6,477 bases of DNA from an uncultured bacterium (GTDB taxonomy: Bacteria; Actinomycetota; Coriobacteriia; Coriobacteriales; Eggerthellaceae): the NCBI GenBank assembly GCA_905215035.1, contig CAJMOJ010000087.1, positions 1-6,477 of the forward strand, given 5' to 3'. Made by a program: the position numbers and the translations under genes. A model generated the notes under the pieces. That model made no database searches and was not told the DNA's origin. It saw nothing but the letters and a program-made list of their open reading frames with translations. Positions 1 to 5,247 of the stretch are shown one piece after another. Each line of letters opens with the position of its first letter. Position 1 is the first letter of the stretch.

Positions 1-13
1 CTGTATTTACTGA

Positions 14-44
14 TTGAATGTCGATTACATAACCGTGTTAGAAT
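14..44 (+). promoter_or_regulatory. Candidate promoter for the tyrA-led operon
   Basis: An extended -10 element, TGTTAGAAT at 36-44, matches the TGnTATAAT consensus with one hexamer mismatch. A -35-like TTGAAT lies at 14-19, but the 19-base spacer is longer than ideal, so the extended -10 is the main evidence. The start site would fall near base 51, leaving a leader of roughly 50 bases before the tyrA ATG. No terminator from an upstream gene is visible in the short stretch available. The call is pattern recognition only, and an upstream promoter outside the window could equally drive the operon. Confidence 0.4.
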
Positions 45-45
45 C

Positions 46-65
46 GTATCAATATGTATCAATAA
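46..65 (+). repeat. Tandem 10-bp direct repeat in the tyrA leader
   Basis: GTATCAATAT at 46-55 is followed directly by GTATCAATAA at 56-65, so 9 of 10 bases are repeated with a period close to one helical turn. The pair sits just downstream of the candidate -10 box and would cover the predicted transcription start. That position would suit a repressor binding two adjacent sites on the same DNA face. It may also be a chance slippage product in A/T-rich sequence. No known operator consensus is recognised. Confidence 0.5.
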
Positions 66-104
66 AGATAGAAGCGCACTGCAGTAAAGGAGACGTTTGT
101 AGAC

Positions 105-1250
105 ATGGATAAGCAAAATGAGTCAATAGCAATTATTGGGCTTGGTATGATTGGAGCCTCGTTTGCTGGTGCTTATCATAGAGCTTATCCTGATGCGCAT
201 ATTGTAGGTGTTGATATTGATCCAGCAGCGCTTGAGACAGCTTGTGAGGCTCAATGGATTACTGAAGGGTTTACTCCATCGCAGCCAGGAATTGATGAAG
301 CGCTTATGGGTTGCGCTCTCGTTATGATTGCAACACCGGTTCCTGTTGCTCATACGTGGTTTGAGTACCTAGCTCAACTTTCTTATCCTGGCATTATCAC
401 TGATACCTGTTCAACAAAAAAGATCGTTTCTGCTCAGGCGGTTGAGATATTACCTAATCCTGATCACTATGTGCCTGGACACCCTATGGCGGGATCTGAG
501 AAGAGCGGTATTGAAGGATCACGGATAGATCTTTTTGAGGGAGCTCATTGGGTATTGTGTCCTGATGAGTCAACGCCTGCTGCAGTCTATGCACAGCTGC
601 ATGACATGCTTACTTCATTGGGCGCGCGTGTTGTATCGTTGCCGCGCGAAAATCACGATGACATTGTAGCTATTGTGAGCCATGTACCGCACTTTGTTGC
701 TTCTTCATTGGTTCAGCTTGCTGTACGTCATGCAGACAAGCAGGAAGCGCTCTTTAGGTTAGCGGCAGGTGGTTTTAAGGATTCAACTCGTATTGCGGCG
801 GGTTCTCCTGCGCTTTGGACGGGCATCGCCTTTGATAATGCTGATGCAATTGTGGCAGGACTTAAAGAAATGCAAGCTATTTTAGCTGAGTTTTCAGATA
901 CGCTCGAACGTGCTGACAAACAAGAATTTACTGCGCTTCTTGATCGGGCTGCTGTTGCGCGACGCGCACTTCCTGCGAAATGGGTTCCCAAAACCGAAGA
1001 TCTTTTGGAAGTGCGTGTTCCTCTACGTGATAAACCAGGAGTTGTTGCAGAAGTTGCGACAATTGCATCTCAGTCAGGTTGCAATATTCAATCAATCGAA
1101 ATTGATCATATTACCTCATCAAGTGCTGAATTAGTATTATTGTTAACCGACGAAGGTGATATTGGAAAACTTTCCACCGCTTTAATTAAGGCGGGTTATC
1201 GTATTTCGTTTAATCCCTTATCTGCAAAGGAGGAAGGTCATGACAACTAA
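105..1250 (+). CDS. tyrA: Prephenate dehydrogenase with C-terminal ACT domain
   Basis: TyrA oxidatively decarboxylates prephenate to 4-hydroxyphenylpyruvate in tyrosine synthesis, in the cytoplasm. The 381-residue protein opens with a Rossmann fold: GLGMIG at 12-17 binds dinucleotide, and Asp37 after the second strand favours NAD over NADP. The catalytic core carries His126 in GHPMAGSEKSG, His196 in SHVPH, and Asp226/Arg229 in FKDSTR. Their spacing matches the Aquifex enzyme residues His147, His217, Asp247 and Arg250. Residues about 301-371 (LLEVRVPLRDKPGVVAEV onward) form an ACT domain, which in this family usually senses tyrosine, so feedback inhibition is likely but inferred. There is no fused chorismate mutase. 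The start is supported by AAGGAG at 87-92, twelve bases before the ATG. The 3' end overlaps aroA by 11 bases. An arogenate-using variant cannot be excluded. Confidence 0.96.
   Translation: MDKQNESIAIIGLGMIGASFAGAYHRAYPDAHIVGVDIDPAALETACEAQWITEGFTPSQPGIDEALMGCALVMIATPVPVAHTWFEYLAQLSYPGIITDTCSTKKIVSAQAVEILPNPDHYVPGHPMAGSEKSGIEGSRIDLFEGAHWVLCPDESTPAAVYAQLHDMLTSLGARVVSLPRENHDDIVAIVSHVPHFVASSLVQLAVRHADKQEALFRLAAGGFKDSTRIAAGSPALWTGIAFDNADAIVAGLKEMQAILAEFSDTLERADKQEFTALLDRAAVARRALPAKWVPKTEDLLEVRVPLRDKPGVVAEVATIASQSGCNIQSIEIDHITSSSAELVLLLTDEGDIGKLSTALIKAGYRISFNPLSAKEEGHDN
1226..1233 (+). promoter_or_regulatory. Strong Shine-Dalgarno site for aroA, inside tyrA
   Basis: AAAGGAGG lies six bases before the aroA ATG at 1240 and within the last codons of tyrA. 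It is the strongest ribosome-binding site in the window and fixes the aroA start. Because aroA begins 11 bases before tyrA ends, ribosomes finishing tyrA pass directly over this site, which suggests translational coupling of the two enzymes. Confidence 0.85.
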
Positions 1251-2568
1251 CAACGCAACCCGTATTGCTCCTTTGACCTCACCACTACAAGGTATTGCTC
1301 ATGTCCCTGGAGATAAATCTATTTCCCATCGTGCTATTTTATTTGCAGCTATGGCAAAAGGTACTTCCCATTTGTCGGGTGTTTTAGATTCTGCTGATGT
1401 TCGTTCAACAATTGATGCCGTCAAGGCTTTGGGGGCTACGATTGATTTAACTGAACAGCCCGACGGGTCTTTGTCAGGAACAGTTACGGGCTGGGGTGAG
1501 GAGGGACCCAAGCAGCCAAGCGGTCCTATTGATTGTGGTAACTCGGGCACAACCGCCCGTCTTCTGATGGGTGTGCTTGCACCGTGGCCTATCACCGTTG
1601 AAATCACTGGTGATGATTCATTGAAAAAACGTCCTATGCGTCGCATTATTGCACCTTTAATGAAAATGGGTGTTCGTTTTCAGCCTGAGTATCAAGAAAA
1701 CCTTCCGGTTACCGAGATAGGTAATCCGCAGCTTAAAGCTATTACCTATGAGGCTCCTATGGCTTCTGCTCAGCTAAAGACTGCAATTTTGTTAGCTGGC
1801 TTGCGTGCACAAGGCAAAACTAAAGTCGATGAGCCAGCAGCCTCTCGCAACCATACGGAATTGATGCTTCCTGAGTTTGGGGTGGATGCAGAAGCGGCCC
1901 ATCGCCGTGCTTCAGTAACTGGTCCGGTAACCTTGCATGCTTCTGATGTAAATGTTCCAGGAGACCCTTCCTCTGCAGCGTTTTTTGCCTGTGCAGCTTT
2001 GTTGAAGCCGGGAAGCGATATTGTGATTGAAAACATCAGTTTAAATGCAGGACGTATTGGTTTTGTGCGCACCTTAGAGCGCATGGGTGCCAACATTACT
2101 CTTACGTATGGTGGTAGCGAGGGAAGAGAAGCAAGCGGTTCAATCCATGTGGCATACACACAAGGATTAACGGGATGTGAAATTCCACACCAGCATATCG
2201 CAAGCGAAATTGATGAAATTCCTGTTTTATCGTTGGTTGCAGCACATGCACGGGGTATTACCGTATTTAGAGGTGTGAGCGAGCTTACTAAAAAGGAATC
2301 CAATCGCCTTGATGCAATTATTGAGGGTCTTACTAAATTAGGAATTAGCGCCTGGTCGGAAAATGACGATCTTTATATTGAAGGACAGCCAGATTTAGTA
2401 ACACCAGCGGGATTGGTGTTTGATTCACGCAAAGATCATCGCCTTGCAATGACATGGGCGTTAGTTGGGTTATGCGGATCAACGTCAGTAGAGATTGAGG
2501 ATTTTGATTCGGTTAAGATAAGTTTCCCAGAATTTTTGCAGAGTATCCAAGCACTGGCATCCAAGTAA
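1240..2568 (+). CDS. aroA: 3-phosphoshikimate 1-carboxyvinyltransferase (EPSP synthase)
   Basis: AroA transfers the enolpyruvyl group of PEP to shikimate-3-phosphate, the sixth step of the shikimate pathway. At 442 residues it is slightly longer than the usual 425-435. Visible motifs are PGDKSISHRA (23-32, with Lys26, Ser27 and Arg31 contacting substrate), DCGNSGTTARLL (98-109), RPM (131-133), SAQLK (176-180), SRNHTE (202-207), VPGDPSSAAFF (239-249), IDEIP (324-328), KKESNR (351-356) and DHRLAM (399-404). Asp325 and Glu353 lie 28 apart, as do catalytic Asp313 and Glu341 of E. coli; Arg401 and Lys426 match Arg386 and Lys411. GDKS, SAQxK and RxHxE fit the Bacillus/class II form rather than the mycobacterial one. 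Gly103 keeps the glycine equivalent to E. coli Gly96, so that position does not predict glyphosate tolerance. It is probably co-translated with tyrA. Confidence 0.98.
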   Translation: MTTNNATRIAPLTSPLQGIAHVPGDKSISHRAILFAAMAKGTSHLSGVLDSADVRSTIDAVKALGATIDLTEQPDGSLSGTVTGWGEEGPKQPSGPIDCGNSGTTARLLMGVLAPWPITVEITGDDSLKKRPMRRIIAPLMKMGVRFQPEYQENLPVTEIGNPQLKAITYEAPMASAQLKTAILLAGLRAQGKTKVDEPAASRNHTELMLPEFGVDAEAAHRRASVTGPVTLHASDVNVPGDPSSAAFFACAALLKPGSDIVIENISLNAGRIGFVRTLERMGANITLTYGGSEGREASGSIHVAYTQGLTGCEIPHQHIASEIDEIPVLSLVAAHARGITVFRGVSELTKKESNRLDAIIEGLTKLGISAWSENDDLYIEGQPDLVTPAGLVFDSRKDHRLAMTWALVGLCGSTSVEIEDFDSVKISFPEFLQSIQALASK

Positions 2569-2594
2569 TAGAGAAGTACAAGAAAGAATCATAT

Positions 2595-3254
2595 ATGATT
2601 ATTGCAATTGATGGTCCTTCAGGGGCAGGAAAATCAACAGTCGCAAAAGCAGTTGCACGTAATTTAGGTTTTTCATGCCTAGATACTGGTGCTATGTATC
2701 GCGCAATTGCGTGGCGTGCTTTAGCTGATGGTGTGCCGCTTGATGATAAAGATAAGCTTGGTGCACTGGCATGTGAGCATCAAATAGCTTTTGAGCACGA
2801 AGAAGGTGATCCCATCCCTAAGCGCGTTTTGCTTGACGGGGAGGATATTACACACGCAATTAGAACAGCAGAAATAGATAAAGCGGTGTCTCCTGTGTCT
2901 GCTACCGCTTCTGTGCGTGAGGCTCTCACTGATCAGCAACGTCGTATTGGTCGCTCGGGCGATTATGTTATTGAGGGTCGCGATATTGGATCCGTGGTGT
3001 TTCCTGATGCAGAGCTCAAGATTTTTTTAACTGCTTCAAGTGAAGAGAGGGCTCATAGACGAGTGCGTCAGAATGTGGATAGAGGAATAGGTTCTATCGA
3101 TTTTGATGAAGTTCTCAAAGATATTATTCGTCGTGATGAGGCTGATTCGCAACGAGCAACGTCTCCTTTGGTAATTCCTGACGACGCTGTCGTGATTGAT
3201 TCTACTAACCACTATATTGAAGATATTATTGCGCGCATTTGTGCAATGGCTTAA
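2595..3254 (+). CDS. cmk: Cytidylate kinase (CMP/dCMP kinase)
   Basis: Cmk phosphorylates CMP and dCMP with ATP to give CDP and dCDP, feeding RNA, DNA and CDP-lipid precursor pools. The 219-residue length is typical of the bacterial enzyme. The P-loop GPSGAGKS is at 7-14, and DTGAMYRA at 30-37 belongs to the nucleotide monophosphate site. The CMP-insert region (about 64-100) is followed by EGRDIGSVVFPDA at 127-139, with Arg129 and Asp130 facing the base. RDEADSQR at 180-187 supplies the lid and CMP-contact residues Arg180, Asp184 and Arg187. The start ATG is 26 bases after the aroA stop and is preceded only by a weak purine-rich stretch (AGAAAGAA at 2581-2588), but the second residue leads straight into the first beta strand, so no later start is possible. 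In many Actinobacteria cmk is next to or fused with der; here plsC and ispH lie between them. Confidence 0.98.
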   Translation: MIIAIDGPSGAGKSTVAKAVARNLGFSCLDTGAMYRAIAWRALADGVPLDDKDKLGALACEHQIAFEHEEGDPIPKRVLLDGEDITHAIRTAEIDKAVSPVSATASVREALTDQQRRIGRSGDYVIEGRDIGSVVFPDAELKIFLTASSEERAHRRVRQNVDRGIGSIDFDEVLKDIIRRDEADSQRATSPLVIPDDAVVIDSTNHYIEDIIARICAMA

Positions 3255-3260
3255 CTGATT

Positions 3261-4187
3261 ATGACTGAGAATAGTACACCTTCATCACCAGAAATAAAAC
3301 CAGCATCACCGACACCTTCATCGAAGCAATCTCAAAAATCGCCGGTGAAAAAACATGCCTTTGAACGTTTTTTTGACATGAAAATGCAAGGTCATGCCAA
3401 AGAGCCACAAATGCCTCTTTTTTGGGCTAAGTTTTTAGGCGTGGTTGTGGGTGCAATCTGCAAAATCCTTTTTCGTTACACTATCAAAAACCAAGATATT
3501 GTAAATGGTTTTAAGGGAAAGCAATCAGGAGCTGTATTGGTGGCTCCTCATGTTTCCTATTTGGATGTTGTTATGATGTGGGAATCAGTGCGACCTCAAC
3601 AATTTTGTCGTCTTATTGCCCGCGATAGTCTTTTTACCGTTGCAGGTGGTGTCCTGGGATTCTTTATTGCGCGTTGCGGTGCTATTCCTATTCAGCGTGA
3701 TACTTCTGATCGTCTTGCAATAAAGCGTGCTACTCGCTTTCTTAAAGGGGGAGAGTTAGTAGGTATTTTCCCTGAGGGTACGAGACGTGGCAAAGGTAAT
3801 GTGGATCCTGCTCTTCATGGTGGTGCCGCTATGATTGCACGTCTTGGAAAAGCACCCTTGATTCCTGTTGGATTTACTAATATTGATCAGGTGAAGCAAA
3901 AAGGAAAGCATGTTCGTTTTCCTAAAATTACCATAAGTTTTGGTGAGCCTGTTGCAGTGTCCTCTTTTGATTTCTTGCCCAAAGAAGATCGATTGGATGC
4001 GTGTGTTTGGTATGTTTTGCGAGAGGCGTTCGCACTTTCTCGTCAATGTAGCCCTGAAGAGGTTGATATGACCGAGCTTTTTCCAGCAAACAAAGACTTT
4101 GCTTCGGTGTTTGCTGAGCATGCTATTCCGAGCGTTGATGTATCCAAGCTCCCTAATGCGTCAGATAATGCGTCAGACCAATCGTAG
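3261..4187 (+). CDS. plsC: 1-acyl-sn-glycerol-3-phosphate acyltransferase (PlsC family)
   Basis: This membrane-associated enzyme is expected to acylate lysophosphatidic acid at position 2, giving phosphatidic acid. All four family motifs are present: HVSYLD (97-102, the HX4D catalytic pair His97 and Asp102), GAIPIQR (140-146, substrate-binding Arg146), FPEGTRRGKG (170-179, phosphate-binding Glu172, Gly173 and Arg175) and PLIPVGF (199-205). A hydrophobic stretch at about 52-72 probably anchors it to the inner membrane. Residues 1-33 are a Ser/Pro/Lys-rich low-complexity tail of unknown role, and the C-terminus carries a doubled NASD unit. The chosen ATG has no Shine-Dalgarno site but follows the cmk stop by six bases in the same frame, so reinitiation is likely. 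Met40 or Met42 are alternative starts that would remove the tail, but they also lack a ribosome site. The acyl-donor and exact lyso-lipid specificity cannot be read from sequence. Confidence 0.93.
   Translation: MTENSTPSSPEIKPASPTPSSKQSQKSPVKKHAFERFFDMKMQGHAKEPQMPLFWAKFLGVVVGAICKILFRYTIKNQDIVNGFKGKQSGAVLVAPHVSYLDVVMMWESVRPQQFCRLIARDSLFTVAGGVLGFFIARCGAIPIQRDTSDRLAIKRATRFLKGGELVGIFPEGTRRGKGNVDPALHGGAAMIARLGKAPLIPVGFTNIDQVKQKGKHVRFPKITISFGEPVAVSSFDFLPKEDRLDACVWYVLREAFALSRQCSPEEVDMTELFPANKDFASVFAEHAIPSVDVSKLPNASDNASDQS
4154..4177 (+). repeat. In-frame 12-bp tandem duplication at the end of plsC
   Basis: TAATGCGTCAGA occurs twice without interruption or mismatch. Being a multiple of three, it simply doubles the residues AsnAlaSerAsp near the PlsC C-terminus (299-306). 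It looks like a recent replication-slippage product in a region outside the catalytic domain. Confidence 0.9.
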
Positions 4188-4190
4188 GAC

Positions 4191-4206
4191 TTAACGGTTT
4201 AACGGT
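4191..4206 (+). repeat. 8-bp tandem duplication just after plsC
   Basis: TTAACGGT is repeated exactly twice, starting three bases after the plsC stop, followed by TTGG. It is a perfect tandem pair in non-coding DNA, 13 bases from the preceding 12-bp duplication. No terminator stem forms from it, and no known binding-site consensus is recognised. Confidence 0.85.
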
Positions 4207-4224
4207 TTGGCTGGATAAATTTTG

Positions 4225-4259
4225 TGCGATAGCAGCTTGTCTGATGGTGTGGTATCGCA
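4225..4259 (+). promoter_or_regulatory. Weak inverted repeat upstream of ispH
   Basis: TGCGATA at 4225-4231 is perfectly complementary to TATCGCA at 4253-4259, with 21 bases between the arms and two more pairs possible inside after one mismatch. It lies in the 112-base plsC-ispH gap, the longest in the window. No T-run follows, so it is not an intrinsic terminator. It could be an operator half-site pair or a leader hairpin, but a seven-base stem can arise by chance. I see no convincing promoter in this gap. Confidence 0.2.
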
Positions 4260-4299
4260 TGTGTGGAGTGTGTACTAAGGTATAGAGTGGAGTGAAAAC

Positions 4300-5160
4300 G
4301 TGTCAGCTTTTGAAATACTAACTGCTGAATATGCAGGGGCATGTTATGGCGTCCAACGTGCACTTGATTTGACAAAAGAAGCAGCACGTTCCAACGCATC
4401 GGTTTGTACACTTGGACCACTTATTCATAATCCACGTGTGGTATCTGAACTTTCCGATCAAGGAATTGAGGTTGTAGATACTCCACAAGATATTACTCAA
4501 GATGCTGTTGTTATTCGTTCACATGGAGTAATTCCGCAAATACTTACTGAATTGGAGTTGCGTAATTTAGAAGTTATTAATGCGACCTGTCCCTATGTTA
4601 TGCGTGCACAAAACGCTGCTGCTGCACTGGCTAAAAAGGGTTATTTTGTTTTAGTTGTTGGAGAAGCGGGTCATCCTGAGGTTGAAAGCATCTCTCAAAA
4701 TGCATTAGTACAAGGGGGATCGTGTACGATTGTCGGTTCTCTTGAGGATATTCCTGACGATATTGTGGAACCGGTGGGTATTGTGGTTCAAACAACGCAG
4801 CCGCGCGAAAAACTATATGAAATTGTGGAAGCATTACATGCGCGCGGTATTGAGCCAGAGGTAAAAGACACCATTTGTTTTGCAACACAACAACGGCAAC
4901 AAGCTGCAATAGATCTTGCAAAAAAAGTTGATGTCATGATTGTTTTGGGTGGTCGCAATTCTTCTAATACAACTCGTCTTTTTGAGTTGTGTGATGAGAA
5001 TTGTGCCCATGCCTATCATATTGAAGGGCCAGAAGAGATCAGACCAGAATGGTTCGAGGGCATTTCAAGAGTAGGAGTAACCGCTGGTGCTTCAACGCCA
5101 GAAGATCAAATCAAGGCTTGTTTGATGCATTTGGATGAACTTGCCCACATGCTCTCTTGA
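4300..5160 (+). CDS. ispH: 4-hydroxy-3-methylbut-2-enyl diphosphate reductase
   Basis: IspH is the last enzyme of the MEP isoprenoid pathway. It reduces HMBPP to IPP and DMAPP using an oxygen-sensitive iron-sulfur cluster in the cytoplasm. The 286-residue protein has the three cluster cysteines Cys15 (AGACYGVQRA), Cys97 (NATCP) and Cys193 (DTICFAT). Substrate-pocket residues are also present: His43 (LIHNP), His75 (RSHG), His125 and catalytic Glu127 (GHPEVE), the QTT at 164-166, SSN at 221-223 and Ser265 (GAST). It is the stand-alone form, without the ribosomal protein S1 fusion seen in some Clostridia. The start is GTG, supported by GGAG at 4289-4292, seven bases upstream, and by the N-terminus entering the first strand at once. 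It is separated from plsC by 112 bases and may have its own regulation, though no clear promoter is visible. Confidence 0.97.
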   Translation: MSAFEILTAEYAGACYGVQRALDLTKEAARSNASVCTLGPLIHNPRVVSELSDQGIEVVDTPQDITQDAVVIRSHGVIPQILTELELRNLEVINATCPYVMRAQNAAAALAKKGYFVLVVGEAGHPEVESISQNALVQGGSCTIVGSLEDIPDDIVEPVGIVVQTTQPREKLYEIVEALHARGIEPEVKDTICFATQQRQQAAIDLAKKVDVMIVLGGRNSSNTTRLFELCDENCAHAYHIEGPEEIRPEWFEGISRVGVTAGASTPEDQIKACLMHLDELAHMLS

Positions 5161-5196
5161 TGTGCGGTTTGGTTATCGAGAATGTATTTGTGGCTG

Positions 5197-5205
5197 TGGT
5201 ATTCT
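5197..5205 (+). promoter_or_regulatory. Possible extended -10 promoter element before der
   Basis: TGGTATTCT fits TGnTATAAT with two hexamer mismatches and lies in the 87-base ispH-der gap, 42 bases before the der start. No recognisable -35 box stands at the right distance. If used, it would allow der to be transcribed separately from the genes upstream. This is a weak call. The same gap also holds a 19-codon open frame that starts on the ispH stop codon. Confidence 0.2.
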
Positions 5206-5247
5206 ATGTAGGTTATTGATCAAAAGGGATTATGGGGTTGAGTAATT

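Noticed and set aside
22..46. CGATT/AATCG inverted repeat around the tyrA -10 element.
   Set aside because: Only five pairs with a 15-base loop; this is too short to distinguish from chance.
1..87. A plus-strand frame open from base 1 to a TAA at 85-87, possibly the tail of an upstream gene.
   Set aside because: The 28-residue translation resembles no C-terminus I recognise, an open stretch this short is expected by chance, and it runs through the best promoter-like sequence. It cannot be decided without upstream sequence.
1770..2303. A 177-codon open frame on the minus strand.
   Set aside because: It lies wholly inside aroA, whose motifs are unambiguous, and its translation shows no domain. 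It is a shadow of the real gene.
3366..3378. A T-run in early plsC considered as part of a terminator.
   Set aside because: It lies inside the coding frame and no GC-rich stem precedes it.
4244..4285. A 13-codon frame with two cysteines and a tryptophan just upstream of ispH, considered as a leader peptide.
   Set aside because: It has no ribosome site, no following terminator or attenuator structure, and no run of regulatory codons.
4199..4420. A minus-strand 73-codon open frame crossing the plsC-ispH gap.
   Set aside because: More than half lies antisense to ispH, its translation shows no recognisable domain, and no ribosome site or promoter was evident.
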